Of a DNA stretch of 64,000 nt, positions 38,601-46,797 are shown piece after piece. Every line of letters starts with the position of its first letter. The stretch's first letter is position 1. Made by a program: the position numbers and the translations under genes. Under the pieces are notes generated by a model that saw only the letters and a program-made list of their open reading frames with translations, did not search any database and had not been told where the DNA came from. The DNA is from Porphyrobacter sp. GA68 (GTDB taxonomy: Bacteria; Pseudomonadota; Alphaproteobacteria; Sphingomonadales; Sphingomonadaceae), in assembly GCF_022605525.1 (NCBI RefSeq), contig NZ_JAKQYJ010000001.1, positions 620,001-684,000 of the forward strand, given 5' to 3'.

Positions 38601-39056
38601 CGTCATGTCGGGCGCGCTGACGGCGTAGAAGCCGAGCGTGCCGCCACCTGTCTCGACCTTGAAGATCTGCGGCTCGAGGATGCCTTCCGGCAAATCGCCG
38701 CGGGTCTGGTCAACCGCGTTCTTGACCTCGTTCACGGCATTATTGACATCCGTTCCGATCTGGAATTCGACAATCGTGTTGCTGCTGCCCTCACTGGCCG
38801 TCGAACTGATCGTTTCCACGCCGCTGATCGACCGCACGGCGGATTCCACCCGCTGCGTGATCTGCGTCTCGATCTCGGTCGGGGCGGCTCCTGGCTGGCT
38901 GATCTGAACCACCACGGCCGGGAACTCGACATCCGGCATGTTCACGACCGGCAGGCGCATGAACGACATTATGCCAGCCAGCGTCAGGCCGATGAACAGG
39001 ACGATGGGGATGATCGGGTTGCGGATCGACCAGGCGGAGATGTTGCGGAAGTTCAT
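35649..39056 (-). CDS. RND-family efflux permease (HAE1 type)
   Basis: A 1135-residue proton-driven inner-membrane pump of the AcrB family. N-terminal helix with FMRLPVVNMPDVEFP, porter domains, TM4 proton relay VDDAIVEIENI (Asp402, Asp403), and a second half ending in the LGIVAKNSILLIDFA repeat. It is about 90 residues longer than AcrB because residues 535-607 hold two extra hydrophobic helices before the second-half first helix. Four bases downstream of the adaptor gene; no outer-membrane TolC gene is adjacent. Confidence 0.95.
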   Translation of the reverse strand: MNFRNISAWSIRNPIIPIVLFIGLTLAGIMSFMRLPVVNMPDVEFPAVVVQISQPGAAPTEIETQITQRVESAVRSISGVETISSTASEGSSNTIVEFQIGTDVNNAVNEVKNAVDQTRGDLPEGILEPQIFKVETGGGTLGFYAVSAPDMTPEQLSWFVDDEVSRRLLSVEGMAAVSRAGGVDREIRVVLNPARMQSLGVTARDINAVLRQINVNAAGGQTEIAGSRQSVRVLGNATDAYALSQARIPLANGTTIRLTDVAEVSDSYSDPTRISLVDGQEVVTFSFERARGESEVNVFEAAVAELKAIEAENPGVRFSELWTPVPYTMQQYATSMAALIEGAVLAIIVVFFFLRDWRATFISALAIPLSAIPTFWFMDLFGFNLNFLSLLALSLVAGVLVDDAIVEIENIVRHMRMGKSAYQASIDAADEIGLAVAATSFSIVAVFLPVGLMPGIPGEFFKPFGLTVVVAVLMSLAVARMITPMVAAYFLEAKGQAEHGEGRAMDFYLRVLEWTLRSGESRKMLERVERVPGNWLYRTLAILAVLIIVAAFIGGTVAAFMFLNGTLEIPILLVALVAPFAGLAAAIAVGYVLRFVLGLFGQFGRYYRSFSARFHARTRDHRFYAFMAGVYALIMTGALFAGLPQQFQPNTNEDGSRVNVELIPGTTIEQTQIVADQIEAVLEKEPEVAQITQAIREGSATLWIDLVPAEEREATSVQFERRLAPQLAAIPDARASFASQSGQGGSGRDISVMLAGSDPVQLERAAQTLVEQMRGVPGVVAPRIAADLRRPELIITPREDLAAQLGVTTAALSNAIRIATLGEIDQNAAKFSLSDRQVPIRVILPRESRRDITTIENLPVPTSTGGTVPLRRVAEISFGSGPTQIQRYNQSRRVLVGADLAEGQVKGPVMDAINKLPIMRNLPTGVKNDVVGEDKWQAEMINSFMIAVISGILLVFAVLVLLYHRFVSPLVNMTSLLLAPLGGLIGLLIVGQPISMPVFIGMLMLLGIVAKNSILLIDFAMDEMQRGVPKLQAILDAGHKRAQPIVMTTVAMTAGMVPTAISVSGDAAWRAPMGVTVIGGLLLSTVLTLVLIPAGFSLADGFEKRIGPWLRERLLTYRPGDELDDTAGRQATPAE

Positions 39057-39060
39057 GGCT

Positions 39061-40257
39061 TCAACTTGCGCTGCGGATTGGCTTCACGGCGTCGCCTTCC
39101 GACAGGAAACCGCCGGCCCGAAGGACCACCTGCTCCGTCCCGGCCAGACCGCCGGCGATGACGATCCCGTTGGCGGTAACTGCGCCGAGCTGGACGTTGC
39201 GGCGAGACACCCGGTTGTCCGGACCAACCACATAGACATAGCTGCCCTGGGCATCGCTCTGCAACGCACTTTCGGGAAGAACAGGGGCGCTGACCGTTCC
39301 GCTGCGCACAACCGCCGTAGCAAAGCCGCCAGGCCGCAGAGCCTGATCGTAAGGCAGGGCAATGCGCGCCGTGCCCTGCCGATTCTGAGGGTCGATCGTC
39401 GGCGACAGTTGCCACACCTGTCCGGTGAAGCTGCGGTTGTAGCCGGCAGGCGTCACGTCGGCCTGAACCCCGACGGACAGCGCCGCAAGCTCCGTCTCGC
39501 CCACCTGCGCCAGAAGCTCCATCTGTCCGCCCTGCGCGATGTTGAACAGCACGCCCGATCCGGCGCCCACCGTCTGCCCCGGCTCCACATCGCGTGACAG
39601 TACAAGGCCGGCGGCGGGCGCCACAATGTTGAGACGCGCGTTGCGGGCGCGCAGTTCGGCCGCCTGAGAACGGGCCACGTTTACGCGCGCCACGGCGGCG
39701 TCGCGCGTGGCGGTCAGGCGATCAACCTCGGCCTGTGCGACGAAGCCGCGTTCTACCAGCTGCAGCGCGCGATCGAGGTTGTTCTGCGCCAGCCGTGCAT
39801 CGGCCTCGGCCACGCCGATCTGGGCGTCGGCCGCGCGGGTCTGCTGCGTCTGAACCGAACGGTCTATCACGGCCAGAACCTGGCCCTGTCGCACCCAGTC
39901 GCCGGCATCCACAAGGACGGAGACAACGCGCCCGCCTTCACCCACCACGCCCACGGGAAGATTGCGGCGCGCCGCGAGAGTGCCGGTAGCATTGATCGCG
40001 CCCTCGACGAGCTGCCGGCCGGGCGCGACCACGGACACGGACGGAACCTGATCACCGGCACCTTCCGCCGGAGCCGTCGCGGCGGCATCCTCGCCGCTGC
40101 GGGTGAATATGATCAAAGCAGCCAATGCTGCTGCGATAAGGAGAGCTATGAAAATGAGCCGCCGGCGCCGCGCCGAGCGATCCTCGAGGCCGGTGTCAAC
40201 CTCGTAGGGTTCGGCAGCAGCGGCCTGCTTCAGCCCAATTCCTGCTTCAAAGTTCAT
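39061..40257 (-). CDS. RND efflux periplasmic adaptor (MFP)
   Basis: A 398-residue membrane-fusion protein joining the pump to an outer-membrane channel. One N-terminal anchor helix (about 33-50), then lipoyl half-motifs (VSVLVDAGDWVRQGQVLAVI and the LNIVAPAAGLVLSRDVEPGQ match), a coiled-coil hairpin rich in Ala and Arg between them, and beta-barrel and membrane-proximal domains. First gene of the adaptor-permease-DUF445 operon. Confidence 0.93.
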   Translation of the reverse strand: MNFEAGIGLKQAAAAEPYEVDTGLEDRSARRRRLIFIALLIAAALAALIIFTRSGEDAAATAPAEGAGDQVPSVSVVAPGRQLVEGAINATGTLAARRNLPVGVVGEGGRVVSVLVDAGDWVRQGQVLAVIDRSVQTQQTRAADAQIGVAEADARLAQNNLDRALQLVERGFVAQAEVDRLTATRDAAVARVNVARSQAAELRARNARLNIVAPAAGLVLSRDVEPGQTVGAGSGVLFNIAQGGQMELLAQVGETELAALSVGVQADVTPAGYNRSFTGQVWQLSPTIDPQNRQGTARIALPYDQALRPGGFATAVVRSGTVSAPVLPESALQSDAQGSYVYVVGPDNRVSRRNVQLGAVTANGIVIAGGLAGTEQVVLRAGGFLSEGDAVKPIRSAS

Positions 40258-40426
40258 CGGCTAGCGCTTTCTTCGGCCACCTTCGGCCATTGTCCGTCTT
40301 CAGGAGAGGATCGCCTCCCTGCGCCCCTTACCCGAGCGGGCGCGGGTGCGCAATCGAACGCTCGACGAGGAACGCCTCCGCTCGACGAACGGCAGATGGT
40401 GCAGCTTAGCGACAGGAACAAGCAAA

Positions 40427-40487
40427 ACGGGCGCGCTCAAGCTGAGCGCGCCCGTGAAAAATGGCGTTGTAAGACCGTCGCGGTCTT
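40427..40487 (-). terminator. Terminator hairpins after the GlsB gene
   Basis: Reading the minus strand after the stop at 40491, a 7-pair stem (AAGACCG/CGGTCTT, 40471-40487) is followed by a perfect 13-pair stem (40427-40439 with 40443-40455, three-base loop) and then TTTT. The larger hairpin with T run fits a rho-independent terminator for the GlsB gene; the adaptor gene starts beyond it on the same strand. Confidence 0.7.
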
Positions 40488-40490
40488 GAG

Positions 40491-40757
40491 TTAGCGAACG
40501 CGGCCGCGCTGCACCAGGTTTACGATTGCCAGAAGGATAACCGCGCCGATGAACGCGGCAATCAGGCTCCAGAGGTTGAAGCCAGCGAGACCGGCAACGC
40601 CGCCACCGCCAACAAGAGCGCCGATGATCGCGCCAACGATACCCACGACGATGTTCCAGAATATCCCCATCGAAGCATCACGATTCATCACCATGCTGGC
40701 AAGCCAGCCGATGATGCCGCCAACCACTATCGCGATAATCCACCCCAGAAATCCCAT
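40491..40757 (-). CDS. GlsB/YeaQ/YmgE family stress-response membrane protein
   Basis: An 88-residue, three-helix membrane protein (Transgly_assoc family). MGFLGWIIAIVVGGIIGWLA opens helix one, and the Gly-rich GIVGAIIGALVGGGGVAG fills the middle. Members are induced by stress; the mechanism is not known. A strong ribosome site (aaaggagaac) precedes the ATG, and a terminator follows, so it is a single-gene unit. Confidence 0.93.
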   Translation of the reverse strand: MGFLGWIIAIVVGGIIGWLASMVMNRDASMGIFWNIVVGIVGAIIGALVGGGGVAGLAGFNLWSLIAAFIGAVILLAIVNLVQRGRVR

Positions 40758-40870
40758 GTTCGTTCTCCTTTTTTTGCCACGCTAATAGGCGCACTGGTCA
40801 GAGGAACGAACGGAATGGCCGGCAAGTTCCCCGCTTGCCGCCATTCCGGGAAAACCCTTTGAAGTTCAGA

Positions 40871-41170
40871 TCAGTACTTGAGCTGCCGCTCGTACAGGTC
40901 GCGGTAATGCTGGATCCGGGTGACTCTGAGCCCCTGCATGCCGGAACGGTCCACGGCGCGTTGCCAGGAGGCAAATTCCTCAAGCGTCAGGTCGTAACGC
41001 TCGAGCACCTCGTCCACCGTAACCAGCCCGCCATTCACGGCGGCAACAACCTCGGCTTTGCGTCGTACTACCCAGCGCCGGGTGGACGGCGGTGGCAGAT
41101 CGGCCAGGGTCAGCGGTTCGCCCAGCGGTCCGATCACGTGATCGGGGCGAATGCGTTGGTTTTCCATCAT
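40871..41170 (-). CDS. sciP: CtrA inhibitor SciP (DUF1153)
   Basis: A 99-residue helix-turn-helix protein. The family core DHVIGPLGEPLTLADLPPP, RRWVVRRKAEVVAAVNGGL and LTLEEFASWQRAVDRSG is clear. In Caulobacter, SciP binds DNA and blocks CtrA-dependent transcription in early G1. Two adjacent ATGs occur at the start; they overlap the stop of the upstream gene (ATGATGA), so the pair is coupled. Confidence 0.9.
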   Translation of the reverse strand: MMENQRIRPDHVIGPLGEPLTLADLPPPSTRRWVVRRKAEVVAAVNGGLVTVDEVLERYDLTLEEFASWQRAVDRSGMQGLRVTRIQHYRDLYERQLKY

Positions 41171-41475
41171 GACGCGTCTCGCTGATTATCTTTGTTCTTG
41201 CGATGCTCGGAGTTGGTGTGATGCTCAGACGCCGCGGAGCCTGGCGGGCCACTGGCGGGCACTTGGGATGTGTGCGGCGCGTCTGCCAAGCCCGTACTCA
41301 GCGACCGAAATCGGCCGATGATCTGCAGCTCGTCGGGCTTGCGCTTCGCCTCTGCTCTCAGTTCGCGGGTGGCGGCCAGTTGCGACACCAGTTCTGCCCA
41401 GTGCAGTTCGCGCAGAATGGCCGCACTGTCGCCCGGGATGCTGGCGTCCCGCCGGATCTTGCCTTTTTCATACAT
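41167..41475 (-). CDS. Hypothetical protein coupled to sciP
   Basis: A 102-residue protein from the ATG at 41475 (MYEKGKIRRDASIPGDSAAI followed by LRELHWAELVSQLAATRELR). The first 60 residues look conserved and helical; the tail from about residue 70 is disordered and rich in His, Ser and Asn. No known domain is recognised. Its stop overlaps the sciP start. An extension to 41562 is open but weaker in coding character. Confidence 0.75.
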   Translation of the reverse strand: MYEKGKIRRDASIPGDSAAILRELHWAELVSQLAATRELRAEAKRKPDELQIIGRFRSLSTGLADAPHTSQVPASGPPGSAASEHHTNSEHRKNKDNQRDAS

Positions 41476-41613
41476 GCCCAGTCGTTTAGGCCAGAGGGGG
41501 TAAACAAGCCGTGAAACGCGATCTTCGTTAACCCCGCAAAACAGCCTCTCACGCCGCCTCACGCCCGATAAATGTGGAAAAAAGCGTCCCGCTGCCTTAA
41601 TGTAACCCGCTCC

Positions 41614-42759
41614 ATGTCCTCCACCACTTCTCTCTTGCCGCGGGAGGCTGCCGCGCTGTTCGACCTGCCGCGTCCGGCGGCCGAGTGCCGCATTGTCGTC
41701 GCGATGTCGGGCGGCGTGGACTCGTCAGTTGTGGCCGCATTGGCCGCCGCATCTGGTGCCGAGACGATCGGCGTCACCCTGCAGCTGTACGATTACGGAG
41801 CGGCCACCGGCCGCAAGGGCGCGTGCTGCGCGGGTGACGACATCAGCGACGCGCGGCGCGTGGCCGACGGGCTTGGCATTGCTCACTATGTCCTCGATCA
41901 CGAAAGCGCGTTTCGCGAAACGGTGGTTGAACGCTTTGCCGACGACTACATGGCCGGGCGCACACCGATCCCCTGCATCCAGTGCAACATGGGGCCCAAG
42001 TTTACCGACCTGCTTGCCACGGCCCGGGAACTGGGCGCGGACTGCCTCGCCACGGGGCATTACGTTCGCCGCGTCCCCGGCGCGGCCGGAGCCGAACTGC
42101 ACCGGGCGTGCGATCCCGGGCGTGACCAGTCCTATTTCCTGTTCGCCACAACCGAGGAACAGCTCGGTTATCTGCGCTTTCCGTTGGGCGGCATGCCCAA
42201 GGCGCAGGTGCGCGAACTGGCGGCTGCGGCCGGTTTGGCCAATGCCGGCAAGCCGGACAGCCAGGACATCTGCTTCGTGCCGGATGGCGACTACGCCACG
42301 GTGGTGCGCAAGCTGCGCCCCGAAGGGGGTGAGCCGGGCGCAATCGTTCACGCTGTCAGCGGCGAAACGCTTGGCGCGCACAGGGGCGTCATCCATTTCA
42401 CCGTGGGGCAGCGGCGGGGGCTAGAAATCGGCGGACAGGCAGAGCCGCTGTATGTGATCGGCATCGACGCGCAGCGGCGCGAGGTGCGTGTGGGACCCCG
42501 GCACCTTCTGGCGGTCGGCGCGGCGCGGCTGGTGGACACCAACCGTATCGGTCCGTTGCCCGATCTGCCGCTGCAGGCCAAGGTCCGGTCGCTGGCCAGA
42601 CCGGTGCCGGTTACGCTGGACGGCCGGCTGGGCGACGGAAAGGATACAACCATTCGTTTCGCCGCGCCCGAACATGGCGTCGCCCCCGGACAGGCAGCGG
42701 TGCTCTACGCGGGCGAGCGGGTGGTGGGCGGCGGCTGGATCGCGGACACCTACGCCTAG
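41614..42759 (+). CDS. mnmA: tRNA-uridine 2-sulfurtransferase
   Basis: Enzyme that adds sulfur to U34 of tRNA-Lys, Glu and Gln. PP-loop [14 protein letters not shown], catalytic Cys in [14 protein letters not shown] and the second Cys in [12 protein letters not shown] are all present; 381 residues from the ATG at 41614. The frame begins earlier but without homology. Its stop codon and that of the convergent gene share CTAG at 42756-42759. Confidence 0.95.
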   Translation: MSSTTSLLPREAAALFDLPRPAAECRIVVAMSGGVDSSVVAALAAASGAETIGVTLQLYDYGAATGRKGACCAGDDISDARRVADGLGIAHYVLDHESAFRETVVERFADDYMAGRTPIPCIQCNMGPKFTDLLATARELGADCLATGHYVRRVPGAAGAELHRACDPGRDQSYFLFATTEEQLGYLRFPLGGMPKAQVRELAAAAGLANAGKPDSQDICFVPDGDYATVVRKLRPEGGEPGAIVHAVSGETLGAHRGVIHFTVGQRRGLEIGGQAEPLYVIGIDAQRREVRVGPRHLLAVGAARLVDTNRIGPLPDLPLQAKVRSLARPVPVTLDGRLGDGKDTTIRFAAPEHGVAPGQAAVLYAGERVVGGGWIADTYA

Positions 42760-43106
42760 CCTTCCCACCGGTCCAGGACGCAGCCATAGCCGGGACGCAG
42801 CCTTGCCGTGTCGGCGCGGACCAGCGGGAAGGAGGCCGTCACGCTCTTCGCCTCGGCGTGTTCGGTCAGGCGGATCAGTTCCATTCCGGCAACCTTGTCC
42901 TTCGCGCAGTCAGCAAGGCTCCGCCCGGCAACAAAGCGGCACGAGCAGGCCACCCTGGCCCCATAAGCGGTTCCTGCCGAGGCATAGCCGCGAATCGCCC
43001 CGCCCCAAGCGAACAGCATCACCGCGATCAGAACCGCCACCGCCGCCAGCAACCACCACCGCCGGCGTCCACGTTTCCGGCGGATGGCCGCAGCCGACTT
43101 CGCCAT
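42756..43106 (-). CDS. Hypothetical membrane-anchored protein
   Basis: A 116-residue protein with a basic N-terminus (RRKRGRRR) and one hydrophobic helix ([20 protein letters not shown]) placing the rest in the periplasm. The outer part has three cysteines (ACSC and ADC) plus one near the end (YGCVLDRW). I recall proteins of this kind beside serine-hydrolase genes in sphingomonads but no function is known. It is divergent from the serine hydrolase gene across 36 bases. Confidence 0.75.
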   Translation of the reverse strand: MAKSAAAIRRKRGRRRWWLLAAVAVLIAVMLFAWGGAIRGYASAGTAYGARVACSCRFVAGRSLADCAKDKVAGMELIRLTEHAEAKSVTASFPLVRADTARLRPGYGCVLDRWEG

Positions 43107-43142
43107 TGTAAACCGCCCTTCCTTGCGCAAGGTGCGGCCACC

Positions 43143-44291
43143 ATGCTGCCGCGCCTGCGAATCCATCGATCCATCCGCCCTATCCTGCCGCTGGCGCTGC
43201 TGCCAAGCCTCCTCGCCTGCAACAGCGCGCCGCCTGCCCCTGCGCCGCTGAGCGAAGCGGCACGGGCGGCGGTTGCCGAAGATCCCGGCGCTCCAGCGGG
43301 GCAGGTGGCGCGTGCGCTGGACAATCTGTTCACCGACGAGGCGGTCGGAGAGACACGCGCGGTCGTCCTGATGCACGAGGGGGAGATCGCGGCGGAGCGG
43401 TATGCGCCGGGCTATGGCCCCGACACGCGGTTCGTCAGCTGGTCCATGGCCAAGACGGTCACGGCTGTCATGATCGGAATGCTGGTTGCGGACGGCCGCC
43501 TCGAACTGGATCAGCCCGCGCCCGTACCCCGTTGGAACCGTCCTGGCGATCCGCGCGCAGAGATAACCCTGCGGCATCTGCTCCAGATGCGCAGCGGGCT
43601 GCGCCACACCGAGTCGGGCGAGCCGCCCTACCGGTCAAGCGAGGTTCGCATGCTCTTCCTCGACGGACGCGATGACATGGCTGAGTTCGCCACGGCGCAG
43701 CCGCTTGAAGGTGAGCCGGGAGCACGCTTCGAATATTCCTCGAACACGACGGTCATTCTCGCCGACATCGCCGCCCGCGCCCTGACCGACAGCACCGATC
43801 CTGAAGAACGCCGCCGGGCAGTCGCGGATTACCTGCAGACGCGCATCTTCGCCCCGCTGGGGATGAGCAGCATGGTACCCGAATTCGACCGGGCCGGGAC
43901 GTTCATCGGGGGCAGCCTCGTTCATGGCACCGCCCGCGACTGGGCACGATTTGGCGAATTCCTGCGCCTGAAAGGCTCGCATCGCGGCGCGCAGCTGCTG
44001 CCGCGCGGCTGGGTGGAGGCGATGATCGCGCCGAGCCCCGCCAGCCCGCACTACGGGTTTCAGACCTGGCTCAACCGCGACTTCGAGCGGGTTGAGGGGG
44101 AGGACCACCCCCTGTTCCCCACTCGTGCGCCGGCAACGATGTTCGCCATGATCGGCCATATGGGACAGTACACGCTGATTTCACCCGAACAGCAGGTGAC
44201 GCTGGTTCGCCTCGGCCATTCGGACGCGGCACAGCGCAGCGCACTGCTGCCGCGTCTTGCCGAAGTGCTCGAACTCTATCCGCCGAGGTAG
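43143..44291 (+). CDS. Beta-lactamase-family serine hydrolase lipoprotein
   Basis: A 382-residue protein of the class C / 6-aminohexanoate-dimer hydrolase group. Lipobox ending at Cys26 (PSLLAC), catalytic SMAK at 101-104, the YSS tyrosine motif in RFEYSSNTT, and a C-terminal HMGQ in place of the KTG box. It may cleave an ester or amide; a true beta-lactamase role is not implied. The C-terminus overlaps the convergent PhzF gene by 16 bases. Confidence 0.9.
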   Translation: MLPRLRIHRSIRPILPLALLPSLLACNSAPPAPAPLSEAARAAVAEDPGAPAGQVARALDNLFTDEAVGETRAVVLMHEGEIAAERYAPGYGPDTRFVSWSMAKTVTAVMIGMLVADGRLELDQPAPVPRWNRPGDPRAEITLRHLLQMRSGLRHTESGEPPYRSSEVRMLFLDGRDDMAEFATAQPLEGEPGARFEYSSNTTVILADIAARALTDSTDPEERRRAVADYLQTRIFAPLGMSSMVPEFDRAGTFIGGSLVHGTARDWARFGEFLRLKGSHRGAQLLPRGWVEAMIAPSPASPHYGFQTWLNRDFERVEGEDHPLFPTRAPATMFAMIGHMGQYTLISPEQQVTLVRLGHSDAAQRSALLPRLAEVLELYPPR

Positions 44292-45073
44292 AACGTTCCT
44301 TCCACCACGGTCACACAGCCGCCGCCCAGCCACACCCGGTCGCCGTCCAGCCGGCAGGTGAGATCCCCGCCGCGGGCCGAGGCCTGATGCGCCGTGAACT
44401 CGTCCCGGTGCAGCCGCTCCGCCCAGAAGGGCGCCAGGGCCGCATGAGCCGATCCGGTGACGCTGTCCTCGTTCACGCCCCACGCAGGCGCGAACACCCG
44501 GCTGACAACATCGCTCGCGCCGCCGCGCGCGGTGCAGATCGCCATGAGGTCGATTGCCGCCAGTTCCTGCATGTCCGGCACCACGCCCCGAACCGCCGCT
44601 TCGTCGGGCAGCAGCACCACGGCCGTCTGTTCGGCTCCGCTGACCGAATGAAAAACCTCTCCTTCGCAGCCGAGCGCCGCCAGCAGTCCGGGGTCGGCCC
44701 GGCGTTCCACGCGGGTAACTGGCAGACCCAGGGCATAGCATTCCCCATCCCGCCGCACCTCCAGCACCCCCGACCTGCGCGTTCGGAACGTCGCCCGCTC
44801 GCTGCCATCCCGCTCTAGCAGCGCATGCCCGCTCGCCAATGTCGCGTGACCGCACAGCGCAACCTCGCTTGTCGGGGTGAACCAGCGCAACTCCCAGTCG
44901 GCCTCGCCGCTCGCATCGCGAACCACGAACGCGGTTTCGGCAAAGTTGTTCTCCGCCCCGATCGCCTGAAGTATGCGGTCTTCCGGCCATTCCTCCAGCA
45001 GCATGACCGCCGCCTGGTTGCCGGAGAACAAGCGGTCGGCAAAGGCGTCTACGTGCCAGTACGGTACTCTCAT
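44276..45073 (-). CDS. PhzF-family isomerase-like protein
   Basis: A 265-residue protein with the two-fold diaminopimelate-epimerase fold. The catalytic Glu is in ENNFAETAFV; the second half shows GVNEDSVTGSAHAAL for the phosphate-like loop. Members outside phenazine clusters have unknown substrates. Its stop region overlaps the convergent serine hydrolase, and its start overlaps the CDF transporter stop by 4 bases. Confidence 0.92.
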   Translation of the reverse strand: MRVPYWHVDAFADRLFSGNQAAVMLLEEWPEDRILQAIGAENNFAETAFVVRDASGEADWELRWFTPTSEVALCGHATLASGHALLERDGSERATFRTRRSGVLEVRRDGECYALGLPVTRVERRADPGLLAALGCEGEVFHSVSGAEQTAVVLLPDEAAVRGVVPDMQELAAIDLMAICTARGGASDVVSRVFAPAWGVNEDSVTGSAHAALAPFWAERLHRDEFTAHQASARGGDLTCRLDGDRVWLGGGCVTVVEGTFYLGG

Positions 45074-46026
45074 CGCGCACCCCTTCCCAACCGGGTAAAC
45101 TCGTTCTCTTCCACCAGCGGATTCTGCGTATCCTTGTAGCCCAGCGGGTCGATGTGAATGAACAGTTCTGTGTCCGGCAACTGGCCGCTCAGCTCCCTTT
45201 CAACCCGTTCTATCACGTCGTGCGCCTCGGCGACGGTCAGGTGCGGGTCCATGTCGATATGGAATTGCGCGAAGTTGGTGGTGCCGCTGATGCGGGTGCG
45301 CAGGTCGTGGAGATTGGAAAGCTCGGGATAGGTGGCCACAAGCTCCACCAGCCGCTGCCGCCGCTCCTCCGGCCACTCGCGGTCCATCAGCTGATCGACC
45401 GCTTCACCGGCGGCGCGAAAAGCGCCGTACCCCAGCCAGCCGGCGATGAGGAAGCCGAACACCGGGTCAGCGCCGACCACGCCGGCCACGCCGTCCAGAA
45501 CAAGGGCGGCGATCACCGCGAGGTTAAGCAGCATGTCCGACTGATAGTGCACGTGATCTGTCCGGATCGCGACGGATCCGGTCCGCCGCAGCACATAGCG
45601 CTGCCAGGCGAGCAGGCCCACCGTCAGGGCAATGGCGACCAGGGACACGGCAATGCCTTCCGCCGGTGCCGCCACCCTGGCACCTTCGTTGAGCTGGCGC
45701 ACGCTGTGAAGCAGGATCAGGACAATGGAGACGCCGATGAGCATCACCTGCACCATCGCCGCCACCGCTTCCGCCTTGCCGTGGCCGAATCGGTGGTCGC
45801 GATCGGCCGGAAAGGCGGCGATCCAGACGCCGAAGAAGGTTGTCAGGCTGGCGACAAGGTCCAGCGCGCTGTCCGCCAGGCTGCCCAGCATTGCGGATGA
45901 TCCGGTGCGCCAGCTGGCCCAGATTTTCAGCGCCACCAGCACGGTCGCGACAGTCATGGATGCGAGCGCCGCGCTTTTGGCGAGGCCGGAGCCGCGTTGC
46001 TGGATGAAGGACGGGGCGTTCCTCAC
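45070..46026 (-). CDS. Cation diffusion facilitator (FieF-like)
   Basis: A 318-residue Zn/Fe antiporter. Six membrane helices; metal-site DSALDLVASL in TM2, the HRFGHGKAEAVAAM loop before TM3, and a second DxxxD-type site in HVHYQSDMLLN in TM5; C-terminal cytoplasmic dimer domain with QFHIDMDPHLTVAEAHDVIE. It sits between pdxH and the PhzF gene with 4-base overlaps at both ends, so the three form one operon. Confidence 0.93.
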   Translation of the reverse strand: MRNAPSFIQQRGSGLAKSAALASMTVATVLVALKIWASWRTGSSAMLGSLADSALDLVASLTTFFGVWIAAFPADRDHRFGHGKAEAVAAMVQVMLIGVSIVLILLHSVRQLNEGARVAAPAEGIAVSLVAIALTVGLLAWQRYVLRRTGSVAIRTDHVHYQSDMLLNLAVIAALVLDGVAGVVGADPVFGFLIAGWLGYGAFRAAGEAVDQLMDREWPEERRQRLVELVATYPELSNLHDLRTRISGTTNFAQFHIDMDPHLTVAEAHDVIERVERELSGQLPDTELFIHIDPLGYKDTQNPLVEENEFTRLGRGAR

Positions 46027-46649
46027 GGGTACAGCAGCGTACTGGTCCAGGCGCCGTCCGCCCCGCGGGTGAACAATCGCCGGTCATGCAGCCGGTTGGG
46101 CCGATCCAGCCAGAACTCGATCGCGGCCGGAGCGAGCCGGAACCCGGTCCAGTGCGGCGGGCGCGGCAAATCGCCCGATGGGTGGCGGGCCGCCAGTTCC
46201 GCCACCCGGGCAAGGTAGAGCGCCCGGTCGGACAGAGGGCGCGACTGGTCGGACGCGGCAGAGCCGATCTGCGAGTCCCGTGGGCGCGAGTGGAAGTAGC
46301 GGTCCGCCTCTGCGCCCGTCACCTCCGCAAGCGGGCCTTCGATCCGGATCTGCCGGCGCAGACTTTTCCAGTGGAACAGGAGCGCGGCGCGCATGGTGGC
46401 CCTGATCTCCTCTCCCTTGCGGCTGCGCGCATTGGTATAGAACGTGAACCCGTCTGGCCCATGTCCCTTCAGCAGCACCATGCGCACAGAAGGAGTTCCG
46501 TCCGCAGCGGCGGTGGCAAGGGCCATGGCGTTGGGGTCGTTCGGCTCGCTCTCCTGCGCGGCGGCAAACCACTGGTCGAACAGCGCCAGCGGATCGCCCG
46601 TCGGAATGGCGCTTTCATCAGCGGTCGTGTGGTCGATCATTCCTGGCAT
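46023..46649 (-). CDS. pdxH: Pyridoxamine 5'-phosphate oxidase
   Basis: FMN enzyme of 208 residues making pyridoxal 5'-phosphate. VRMVLLKGHGPDGFTFYTN and SRKGEEI are the FMN-binding parts, followed by YFHSRPRDSQIGSAASDQS; the C-terminus RLHDRRLFTR is the family end signature. First gene of the pdxH-CDF-PhzF operon. Confidence 0.95.
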   Translation of the reverse strand: MPGMIDHTTADESAIPTGDPLALFDQWFAAAQESEPNDPNAMALATAAADGTPSVRMVLLKGHGPDGFTFYTNARSRKGEEIRATMRAALLFHWKSLRRQIRIEGPLAEVTGAEADRYFHSRPRDSQIGSAASDQSRPLSDRALYLARVAELAARHPSGDLPRPPHWTGFRLAPAAIEFWLDRPNRLHDRRLFTRGADGAWTSTLLYP

Positions 46650-46797
46650 GATCGTCCTGTCGTAGTGTTATGCGCCATTCCCAAGACCTTGTTGCAGTGT
46701 CAGCGGTGACTGCGGAGCGCCTGCCTGCATTCCATACCTTCGTCCAGACCCGCAGGAAAGCGATTGCCCTTCGCCGCCGTGCCGCTTAGCTAGCGCG

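Noticed and set aside
43028-43607. Long minus-strand frame through the start of the serine hydrolase
   Set aside because: Antisense shadow; the real short gene starts at the ATG at 43106.
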